Below, one piece after another: positions 55,868-64,000 of a DNA stretch of 64,000 bases. Both the position numbers and the translations under genes were made by a program. The stretch is from Mycoplasmataceae bacterium (GTDB lineage Bacteria > Bacillota_I > Bacilli_A > Mycoplasmatales > Mycoplasmoidaceae). The notes under the pieces are model-generated. The model ran no database searches. It saw only the letters and a program-made list of their open reading frames with translations, and was not told the DNA's origin. The DNA is taken from assembly GCA_031265955.1 (NCBI GenBank), contig JAISBY010000004.1, forward strand, positions 1-64,000, in the 5' to 3' direction. Within the stretch, counting starts at the first letter, position 1. Each line of letters begins with the position of its first letter.

Positions 55868-58800
55868 ATGAAATTTAAAAAAATAACTTTTTCATTGCTG
55901 ACTCTAGCAGCTGTGGGCTTTGTTGCCACAACATTGCTAACGTCTTGTAGCGGAGTTAGTGGCGATATTCTTAACAACATGGTAAAGATCGGTAACGATG
56001 ATAAATTCGCTGATGGCACTAGTCTTCAAGATGAAATTAATATCGCTTTAACTGATAAGGATGCAACTGCTGCGTTTAAAACATCTGTTGTTAATAAAAT
56101 TTTATATGCTTGATTTAATTCACTAAAAGATAAAAACTCTACCGTAACTAGCGATATCAAACAATGAGACAAAGATATTAATAACGACTGAGATTCGCAA
56201 ATTCAAAGTTCTAAAAATAGTCATCTATCTAATTGAAAATACTATTTTCAAAATGATGTTTTAAATCCTGTCGGGGGAACTAAAGATGCATGGAAAAAAG
56301 CTCAATGGTATAGCAAGATTCGAGATTACTTCACTGGCGAAATAACTAAGAACTCTTATTTATCAATTCCTGAAATTGACAATCAGAAATATAATAAGGA
56401 TTTTTATGTGGGAACTAATCCAGGCCAAACTGATAATATTCCATTAACTGATTTTAATCACGGAGTATTAAACAAAATTAGTAATAGCATTCCTGACCAA
56501 ATTGGTATTGCTGGAACGAAAATGAAACCTACTGATGTTCTTAGTCCTGACTGGTGACCCACAATTAATTTTTACGCAAAAGCAAATGCTAGTTATGATC
56601 CTAAAAGTTCGAGTGATCAGGATAAATCCTATGCTTTGCTACAGCAAATTGCTTTTGAAAATTATACTAATAACATCGCTCCAATATCAACTGGTTACGT
56701 TTTATGAAATTATTCTTTGGATGATGGACAAGAAGATCTAAAAAAAGTTTACAATGCCGATAAGATTCTTGGAGCCGCAGATTTGCTCAAAACTCCAAGT
56801 TTTTCTTTTCCATATTTTGGTAACACCGAAGCTGGTAAACCTGGACCAAATCAGAATTTTTCTAAATTTGCTAGTGACTTTACAAGTACCGAACACAATG
56901 AATTTTTAGTTAATCAAAAAGGTACGTCCACAGATACTGGTAACTTAGGTCTAATTAATATTCCTAATAGTGGATACAGCGATTCAACCGATGCTACTCT
57001 AGCGTTAATTAACATGTCTTCTGATTCTAGCTCAGACAACACTCCTTTCGAAACATATGTTGCTCCTTTGTTTGATATTTTTCAACAAGAAAATGCACCC
57101 ATTGACGCCGCTACGTATGTTATGCCTACTAGTAGTAATCCAGATGCTACTGACACAACAGTTTTTGCTGACTCTACTAATATTCTTAATAATTTTTTGT
57201 TCACAAATTCTGATGAATCTACCAGCGTAAAAAAAGTACCATCGTGATATTTAGATTCAACAACTGGTGCTGTGAATAAGCGTGGAGTGATGGATTTGGC
57301 AAACCTTTATGATTTTGCTGGTACTGATCCTGATGATATTAGTACTTTTACTAATTCTGAGATATTTAGTCATGATTCTAGTCCATATGCTAATTGATAC
57401 AAAGATGGTGCTCGATATTTTGCAAGTGCTGTTAGGTTAACAAACACTACTGGCTCTGGTTCAACATTTACAGTTAATCCAACTCCGTACCTAATGATTC
57501 GCACCGCTAAAGGAGTAACTTTAGAGGGCGTTGACGGTATGACTTATCTAAAACAAACAAGTGTGCCACAGCCAACTGATACAACTTCCAGCACAGTATG
57601 AAGACCAGGCGATGCGTTTTCTCAAGAACGTGAAAATCAATTGATCAAATTTAGAACTGCTTACCAAAATTTTGCCACTACTCCAACATACAAAGGAATA
57701 GACGTCATTAATTCGAGCGGGGGTAGCGCTAGTGGACCATTGGTTGATTATTTAAAATCAAATATTGATTCTATTGTTCTTGATGCTGTTAATCGTGTTT
57801 GAACAACAAAAGATATTCCAGTTGACACTTATACCGATGGTGCTGAAGCTAAATCTTATTACGACGACGGATTGCTTGGCATTAATTCTATTATCTCTAG
57901 AGGCGACGACAATAATGATACATGAAACACAAAATTGAATGATTTGATTCAATCATTCAATTTATTAAATTTATACAGCACCATCATTTCTAATTACGAC
58001 TCCAACAATAAAAAATTATTTTCTTATTCAAGCGCATATTCTACCAATGCTTTAACTACAAAAGGTGACAATGAAAAAGATGGGAAAGTTTCAATTTATA
58101 AAAACGGTCTAGCTTCACCTTTGCCAGTTAATATTACAACCGGTAATCTGAATGGTGATAGACTGACAATTAAAACAAATTATAGTGTAGACGTTAATGC
58201 AGCAAAAGCTTTGGCTAAAACAACTGGTTTGAATGCTTATTTCGCAAAAGAAGGGGTGACGATTTTTGCAAATAATAGCTATGACAAAATCATTTCTGCA
58301 GCCATTGATTTATCTAATGATAAATTAGGAGGTATTTTAGAGAGATACACTGCTTGAAATGATGTTATATCTTCTGATGCCAAAGCACTTCACAGTGGCA
58401 AAGGTAATTCTAAAGCATACGAATATAACTACAGTGAGAACATTTTGACTTACAATAGTTATGTTAATGATTTATTGTGAAAATTTGGTTCTACTTCTTC
58501 TTTCTCAAATAGCGTTAAAACAGCAGCTCTACAAAAATACATTAATGACCCTACTAGAGGCGGTTGAAATCCAACACCAAATATGCTAGATGCTGTTGCT
58601 TCTATGTATTTGTCTACAAAATTAATTAGTTCTGATACACCTCTAACATCTTATTTCAATTCTAAAGCTGCAAACACACCACTAGAATTTTCAGATTATA
58701 AAGATGGTTTACTTCCTGAATGGAACAGTTCGCTATCTAGTAGCTTAGGGTCAACTACTATTACCACAAACGACAACAAAGAAGTTACATATGGTTACAA

Positions 58801-59968
58801 TGATAAAGCCATTGATTATTTAACTTACCAGGCCACTATCTTGCGTTTGACTGGTGGCAAAGCAACAGCTGATATTACAAATGATTCTAAATTTGTTGAT
58901 TGAATTAAAAATAAAATCGGTACTGATTTTCAAAATACTGCATACATTGCTTGAGGAACCAAGGATAATAATATTTTGAATGGTCAATTCAGTAGTATAG
59001 CAAGTCCTGATACTAAAAATGCTATCAGTACACTTTATGGCTGAAAAAACAATTTTGCTGGTGATTTTGATAATATTTATACAAACACTAACATTCCTAT
59101 TTCTACTAGTCAAGTAAAATCGTATGTTAACTATGATCAATACTGACAATTTGCTCCACTCCCAACATCCAGTTCAAGTGACGACGATGTGAAAGATGCT
59201 ATGGGGTTTTTAGGGCTGCAAACAAAAAACTCTAATACCTTGGATAAAATTTCAGCTACTGCTAAAGATGCTATTTTTGGTTCAGACATTTCAGCAAGTT
59301 TTGATAGTAGTACTTCCGTTGGAACTCTTTATCAATTTAATAAAGATGGTAATAATGATAATGCTAGACTAAACCTGCTAGCCTCAATCGATAGTGATAT
59401 TGATCCTAATAATCCATCTGTTGTAAAAATTAACCAATACGTTTCTTTCATTAATAGTCAAACCGGTAGATTCTCAGGAACCAGTGGGGCGATTGCTAAT
59501 GAACCTGACCCAGTAAAAAAATTAGATATATTAAAAAGAGATGTTAATGATTTAAGCATTTTACCTTCCACTTGTTTCGGCGGATACAACATTGTTAATA
59601 ATTCCACTTTACCAACATGAGAGCTAAGAGGCGCTGATGGTAACCGTTTCCTCGGTGATACTCCCGGAACATTTGGTGTTGGTTCAAGAGTTCGTGTTAT
59701 GCAATTAAATCGTTATGACGTTGATAGTTCTATTTGAACGGGTAATGGGGGGACAGATAACGTTGTGACCCATTTACAAAAAACATTAGGTACAAAGATG
59801 GTTGATTACTTAGTAGCACAAGCGGCACTTGATTCTAACCAACAATCTATCACTATTACCGATGTAATTAAAACTGTATTCAACAATAATAAATTAGTGG
59901 TATATGACCGTCGCTTCAACGACCAACTTGGTTCGCAATGAGTAAGCAACTGAAAATCTAAGAATTAA
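55868..59968 (+). CDS. Giant lipoprotein, 1366 aa
   Basis: One frame from ATG to TAA across about 20 TGA Trp codons. Signal peptide MKFKKITFSLLTLAAVGFVA, lipobox LLTSC with Cys at about 27. Body rich in Asp, Ser, Thr, Asn and Trp, with no other helix. It resembles the very large Mycoplasma surface lipoproteins (about 1200 aa). RBS AGGTAGG precedes the ATG. Presumed exposed on the cell surface. Function unknown. Confidence 0.85.
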
Positions 59969-59973
59969 TTAAA

Positions 59974-60849
59974 ATGAATAGAAAATTAGTATTCACTGAT
60001 TTAGATGGTACTTTATTAAACATTGACAAAAAAATTAGCGAGGAATCAGAAAGAATTATTAAGGCTTTCATTGCCCAAGGGCATTACTTTTGTTTTGTTA
60101 CCGGACGTTCTATTGATGATGCATTACCATACTACAAACAATTAGGATTAAATACCATTTGTATTTGTAACAACGGAGCAGCAATTCACAATCCCGCTGA
60201 TAAAGATTTTAATGATATTTTCTTTCCAATGAATAAAACAATCTTTTTCAAAATTTGAGATTGTCAAGAAATTCAAGATTCCATCGAATACTTTGTCATT
60301 AAAACCAAACATAACACATACGTCAATAAAATTCCTACTGAAAGAAAAATTAAAGAAAGACTTAAAACTCTATTTCATCTTGATTTTGAACAAATGAAAA
60401 ACGTTCGTAAAGAAGCCTTAATTTACCACAATAAAGATCGTCGTTCAGATATTTTGTCAATGGTTCTTATCTTAAAGCCAAAAACTGATCTTGAACATAT
60501 TTATTACTTAATTAAGTCATTAACAAATAACCTCTTAATTTCACATTGATCTATTGACAACCGCGGGTTTGAACAAAACGGACAAGTCATAATTGAATTG
60601 AATCATAATTTTGCCAACAAACTAAACGCTCTAAAATTTACTCAAAGTTATTATGATGTTTTATGAGCTGATACTTATGTCTTTGGCGACGGCGAAAACG
60701 ATGTAGCAATGCTAAGCAAAACCGAAAATTCTTGAGCAATGCGCAACGCTTCTTCACACGCTATTTCTGCAAGTCGTAGTATTACTAGATGTGACAATAA
60801 TAACGATGGAGTTGCTAGAACTCTTGAAGAATTATTTATGCCTAAATAG
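59974..60849 (+). CDS. Cof-type HAD phosphatase
   Basis: 291 aa. Motif I is VFTDLDGTLLN (DxDGT), ending in FGDGENDVAML (GDxxND). The Cof/YbjI subfamily acts on small phosphates such as sugar or vitamin phosphates. Substrate unknown. It lies 5 nt after the giant lipoprotein, and its end overlaps the coaX end by 8 nt. Confidence 0.85.
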
Positions 60850-61585
60850 TTTGGCTTAATTCGTAATAACCTAATAAGACAGCGTTATCTAAAAGTTTTA
60901 TGTGTTTCAATTTATCTATGTCGTGTAAATAAATTGTTTTACCACCAGTTAATACCATTTGATTAATATGGTATTTTGTTTTAGCATAATCGTACACACT
61001 AGATATAAAACCTCTTGCCATATGACTGGCGCCGGAATTTATCGCCGAATTTGTGTCCTTGCCAAATTCTAATGAACTAGCTTTAGCTGTGTCAACTAAT
61101 AGTTTGTTTTTAATTAATGATGTCGTTGTATTTAGCTGATGTATTCCCATCTCAATTGAAGAAGCAATAACTACTCCCATTATTCTTTTACATTTAACAG
61201 CGACTGCGAATGTAGCGGTACCAAAACTAATTCCAACAGCATTTTTATAAAGCTTCTTAAGAATCGTTGCTAAACCTAATATATCTGTACCAATTTCATT
61301 AACATTGAACTTAGATAGATTAAATTCTTTTTTAAAATCAATGGCTCTAATCATTTTCAGTTGTAACTTAGTAATATTTTTAATATCTCTCAAAATCTGT
61401 TTATCTAGTTCCTTAACAACTGACCCAACATAAACTTGTTGATAATTAACGCCATCAATCTTTTTTTTAAGATTATTAAAGGAATAAAGTTTTGTTGGTA
61501 AAATTTTTGTTTTTGTTAACTTGCCATCAATAAAATTACCAAGCTTAATATTGGTATTGCCCACATCAATTATTAATTTATTCAT
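60842..61585 (-). CDS. coaX: Type III pantothenate kinase CoaX
   Basis: 247 aa. Phosphorylates pantothenate, first step to CoA. IDVGNTNIKLG holds D7 of the phosphate-1 motif. D101 in NEIGTDILGLA keeps the catalytic acid, but the following Arg of the usual GxDR is Ile. The phosphate-2 motif reads GISFGTATFAV, with S120 where most have Asp. Overlaps coaD by 8 nt. Confidence 0.8.
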   Translation of the reverse strand: MNKLIIDVGNTNIKLGNFIDGKLTKTKILPTKLYSFNNLKKKIDGVNYQQVYVGSVVKELDKQILRDIKNITKLQLKMIRAIDFKKEFNLSKFNVNEIGTDILGLATILKKLYKNAVGISFGTATFAVAVKCKRIMGVVIASSIEMGIHQLNTTTSLIKNKLLVDTAKASSLEFGKDTNSAINSGASHMARGFISSVYDYAKTKYHINQMVLTGGKTIYLHDIDKLKHIKLLDNAVLLGYYELSQTI

Positions 61586-62030
61586 GTTTATTCCTAATAA
61601 TCATTTTTCTTTGCCTGATCAATTCTTTTTGATTAGTGGATGAGATGTCTTTTAGTTTGGAACTAGCAACGAAAAATATTGTTTCAATTTTTTGGTTTAG
61701 TAAAAAGTTATTTTGGGCCATGTTTATTTCGTATGAAACATCTTTGCTATTCCTAATCGAACGAATTAAATACTGACATTTTAAACGTTTTACTAAATCA
61801 ACCGTCAAACCATTATTTTCAACAACACTCACATTTTTCAAATTAAGTTTCTCAATTTTACATTTTACAATTTGAAAACGTTTGTTATTACTAAGTGTAT
61901 ATTTTTTATCAATATTTTTAGATACAGCTACATATAAGTAATCAAAAAGATTAGACGCTCTTTTAATTACGTCAATATGACCATTATGCATTGGATCAAA
62001 CGAACCTGCAAATACTGCTCTACGTTTCAT
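61578..62030 (-). CDS. coaD: Pantetheine-phosphate adenylyltransferase
   Basis: 150 aa. GSFDPMHNGHIDVIKRA is the nucleotidyltransferase HxGH site. DISSTNQKELIRQ closes it. It makes dephospho-CoA. With coaX next to it, gives a two-gene CoA module. Starts 2 nt after the preceding gene's stop. Confidence 0.92.
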   Translation of the reverse strand: MKRRAVFAGSFDPMHNGHIDVIKRASNLFDYLYVAVSKNIDKKYTLSNNKRFQIVKCKIEKLNLKNVSVVENNGLTVDLVKRLKCQYLIRSIRNSKDVSYEINMAQNNFLLNQKIETIFFVASSKLKDISSTNQKELIRQRKMIIRNKHE

Positions 62031-62032
62031 AA

Positions 62033-62464
62033 TTACTTTTCTTTGCCCTTAATGTAAGCAACAATTGCTTTGCTATTCTTAAATTCTTTGCCTTGGTCTT
62101 GAATAGCTACTCTCGTAGCATCTTTAGTTTCATCGTTAATTAAACCAATAATATTTTTATCAATCACTCCGAATTTATCAAGTTGTTTTACAGCTTCTTT
62201 GTGTCCACTTCTTATTAACATTTTGCGGATGTAATTAATAGTTCATGCCACTCCCAGTTGAAATGTGTTAGTATTGTTAGAAGTTACCAATAGATAGTCA
62301 GATTTCAAAAGATAATCAAGGTCATTTCAAAAAATAACGCTAAGCTTGTCCCTAGACGTAATGGTTAATGGCGCGCGCCACGAAATGTCCACTTCATTTC
62401 CGAGAAAACTAATAACCTCTTGGAAATCATCGCCTAATAAATATCCTTTTTTTAATTTATACAT
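62033..62464 (-). CDS. Hypothetical protein, 143 aa
   Basis: Reconstructed across two TGA Trp codons (FWNDLDYL, VAWTINYI). N-terminal beta-rich part (GYLLGDDFQEVISFLGNE) followed by a Lys/Asp-rich helix half (KDATRVAIQDQGKEFKNS). Lies directly between the toxin and coaD genes. No family recognised. Confidence 0.6.
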
Positions 62465-62498
62465 GTTCCTAATTATCTATTATGGAAATAATAATGAA

Positions 62499-63095
62499 CT
62501 ACTTATCAGTTATTTTCAATTTCGTAAAAGCTTGAAGAATCATATCTTGTAATTTATCGATATCGATAAATTGATCTGTTTGCTCTTTAACTACATAATC
62601 ATATTGCTGAATGCCTTTAGCCATTAATACTTGTTTTAATTCATCTTGGACTTCAGGAATGAGTTTTTCATAATATTTATTTGCAATAAAGCATAAATCG
62701 TATAAATCACGAATTTTATCTCTATTTCTAAAAGCATCAGCTTTTTGCATAGCAATAACATTTATGTCATAAAAATAAAAAATGCCCTCCTTTTTAATAT
62801 TTTCTTTATTTATAGATTTATTTCTAAGAGATGTTTCGATTTTTAAAGTCCGTCCGATAACTCCGTAATTTATAAAAAACTTTTGGCCTTTGTTGGTATC
62901 CTTTCGTTCGCTAGGAGAGGGCAAATGATGAATTTGACAAAACTTTTTGACGATATTAGCGATATTGCCTTTTTCAGAATCAAAGTCCAAATCCTCGCTA
63001 AAACGATCTAAATCATAAAATTTATATAAACAAGAACCACCTTTAAAAACAAAACGATTTGTATTTTTAAACAGAAAATTTAGAAATTCATTCAT
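62499..63095 (-). CDS. AbiEii-like nucleotidyltransferase toxin
   Basis: 198 aa. The nucleotidyltransferase core VFKGGSCLYKFYDLDRFSED with LDFD supplies GG(S) and DxD-type acids. R..DLYDLCFIAN fits the C-terminal part. Members of this superfamily act as type IV toxins or phage-defence effectors by modifying tRNA or other targets. Shorter than most (about 290 aa) and starts close to the core. TATAAT overlaps the ATG; the gene is 48 nt after a small partner gene. Confidence 0.8.
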   Translation of the reverse strand: MNEFLNFLFKNTNRFVFKGGSCLYKFYDLDRFSEDLDFDSEKGNIANIVKKFCQIHHLPSPSERKDTNKGQKFFINYGVIGRTLKIETSLRNKSINKENIKKEGIFYFYDINVIAMQKADAFRNRDKIRDLYDLCFIANKYYEKLIPEVQDELKQVLMAKGIQQYDYVVKEQTDQFIDIDKLQDMILQAFTKLKITDK

Positions 63096-63143
63096 TATAT
63101 TTTCATGTGCTTTTTAATTTGTATATTTCATAAATTTTAAAAA

Positions 63144-63488
63144 TTATTTTTCCGGTCAGAAAATAATGTGTGGATTTTCTTTTTCTTCTTTTTCCCCGTA
63201 AGATTGTCATTCTAGATGATCTAAAATAGAATTCAGTTTCGTTTGCAACATTCACTTTGGGTAGGAATCGAGAGATTTGGTTAAATTTGTTTTGAAAAAT
63301 AATTTATTATCTATTAGACATAAATTAAGTTTATTTAACCATTCATTAACATCGCTAAATCTAGCTTCGCTACCATTATGCATATATCTAAAAAATAAAC
63401 TATGACCTATGTTAAAAAACTTTTCAAGTCAGTAGTTTGTCACACTGAAATGATTTTTTATAACCATTAATAATTGCTTCGTTTTCAT
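63144..63488 (-). CDS. Candidate antitoxin or regulator, 114 aa
   Basis: Reconstructed across TGA Trp codons. The start MKTKQLLMVIKNHFSV and the stretch FFRYMHNGSEARFSDVNEWL look like a helix-turn-helix, but I cannot assign a family; it does not match the usual AbiEi antitoxin. A perfect operator-like palindrome lies over its promoter. It lies directly upstream of the AbiEii-like gene. The end is Lys/Glu-rich (GEKEEKENPH). Confidence 0.6.
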
Positions 63489-63497
63489 ACAATTGAT

Positions 63498-63503
63498 ATT
63501 ATA
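63498..63503 (-). promoter_or_regulatory. -10 box of the toxin/antitoxin operon
   Basis: TATAAT on the minus strand, 9 nt before ATG 63488, abutted by the palindrome at 63505-63518. Leaderless. Confidence 0.65.
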
Positions 63504-63504
63504 T

Positions 63505-63518
63505 GTCACTTTTGTGAC
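63505..63518. promoter_or_regulatory. Palindromic operator candidate GTCAC-TTTT-GTGAC
   Basis: Perfect 5-bp arms with a 4-nt spacer. It sits directly upstream of the minus-strand -10 box, within the -35 spacer. This fits autorepression by the antitoxin-like protein. Confidence 0.6.
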
Positions 63519-63598
63519 TTATTGAATAATTTATTCTTATTAATACATGTTAACAGTAGATATTTGTTATAGATTTTTTAAAAAAATAACTTATTTTT

Positions 63599-63622
63599 TT
63601 GACGCGAGGGGGGGGGTATAAT
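63599..63622 (+). promoter_or_regulatory. Promoter with poly-G spacer, possibly phase-variable
   Basis: -35 TTGACG (63599-63604), spacer CGA plus nine G (12 nt), -10 TATAAT (63617-63622). The usual spacer is about 17 nt, so the present length may be weak; changes in G number would alter it. Confidence 0.65.
63608..63616 (+). repeat. Poly-G tract of 9 in a promoter spacer
   Basis: Nine G immediately before the -10 box. Third long G/C run of the window. Confidence 0.9.
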
Positions 63623-63631
63623 ACTACGCGA

Positions 63632-63928
63632 ATGGCTTTAAATGTAGAAAAAATTAAAGATTTATATTCAAAATATAGACAAAAAAGAAGAGATATGTTC
63701 CACTCCTTGATATGGAGTTTAATATTTGTAATAATAACATCAATTTTCATTATTGCATTTATTTTTCATCCACTACTAGGTTTGCTCATAACCTTTGTTA
63801 TATTAATGACTTGTACTATTATTTCTTATATTTTCTTTTTTTATGATCTATTTTGGGTTTTGAAATATAAAGATAATTTTGATATTACTACAATAAACGA
63901 ATTAATTAACAATTTGATAGTAGATTAA
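63632..63928 (+). CDS. Small membrane protein behind the poly-G promoter
   Basis: 98 aa. A basic N-terminal 25 residues (KIKDLYSKYRQKRRD) is followed by two membrane helices (about 28-50 and 52-72), and a short C-terminal part. ATG 63632 is 10 nt after TATAAT, so probably leaderless. No family recognised. The tract upstream suggests variable expression. Confidence 0.7.
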   Translation: MALNVEKIKDLYSKYRQKRRDMFHSLIWSLIFVIITSIFIIAFIFHPLLGLLITFVILMTCTIISYIFFFYDLFWVLKYKDNFDITTINELINNLIVD

Positions 63929-64000
63929 GAAATAGATGTAGTTTCTTCAAAATCAATTAGTTCATATTCTTTATTCAGACATTCAATAAATTTTCTATAA
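63925..64000 (-). CDS. C-terminal end of a minus-strand gene, cut by the window
   Basis: Minus-strand frame open from the window edge to TAA at 63925, 24 codons (FIECLNKEYELIDFEET). Overlaps the end of the small membrane-protein gene by 4 nt. Only a short piece, so it may be chance. Confidence 0.35.
   Translation of the reverse strand, partial: YRKFIECLNKEYELIDFEETTSIS

Noticed and set aside
63599-63631. TTG start making an N-terminal extension through the poly-G tract
   Set aside because: TTG and G run are the promoter; the ATG at 63632 follows the -10 box at leaderless distance.

Overview
The window is AT-rich and dense with genes, and it reads correctly only if UGA codes for tryptophan. 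Dozens of conserved genes (ung, gatA, gatB, eno, pfkA, pyk, smc, ftsY, tig, sufB, sufS, katalase and others) are cut by in-frame TGA exactly where their families have Trp. With the many lipoproteins, no cell-wall genes, tight 1-nt start/stop overlaps and many leaderless promoters, this points to a Mollicute (Mycoplasma-like). Genus cannot be fixed from this sequence. A heme catalase plus a full SUF operon is unusual for the group; a heme catalase is known in Mycoplasma iowae.

Layout: (1) 1-5.5 kb: a lipoprotein gene switched off by a poly-G tract, then rplI-dnaB-lipoprotein-ung. (2) 5.5-15.8 kb: an ECF-type transporter subunit, gatCAB, plsY, pncB, membrane proteins, efp-asp23-nusB and mtaB. 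(3) 15.7-18.6 kb: a 788-aa surface protein with a C-terminal anchor, and small ORFs. (4) 18.7-22.7 kb: the glycolytic operon eno-pfkA-pyk, with a 12-bp palindrome over its promoter. (5) 22.8-25.6 kb: a membrane protein/Fic pair, a divergent alanine dehydrogenase and rpmF. (6) 25.8-34.5 kb: asp23-fakA-plsX-rnc-smc-ftsY-ylxM-HAD. (7) 34.5-41 kb: tig, a second poly-G lipoprotein, infC-rpmI-rplT-nitroreductase-dUTPase-metallopeptidase, and a tandem pair of coiled-coil proteins. (8) 41-49.7 kb: a Mg-type P-ATPase, trmB, recR-ybaB, pepF, pepP-rpmG and an AAA ATPase. (9) 49.7-55.8 kb: catalase, then sufB-U-S-D-C read leftward (transcription order sufCDSUB, as in Bacillus). (10) 55.9-64 kb: a 1366-aa lipoprotein, a Cof-type phosphatase, coaX-coaD, an AbiEii-like toxin with an unfamiliar partner and an operator palindrome, and a small membrane protein behind a promoter whose -35/-10 spacer is mostly poly-G.

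How the genes fit together: FakA, PlsX and PlsY suggest membrane lipid made from exogenous fatty acids. PncB with CoaX/CoaD make NAD and CoA from scavenged vitamins. Glycolysis supplies ATP. Catalase next to a complete SUF system suggests unusual investment in peroxide tolerance and Fe-S clusters. The strongest candidates for something new are the three poly-G switches (two in lipoprotein signal peptides, one in a promoter spacer) and the AbiEii-like pair with its noncanonical partner and operator.
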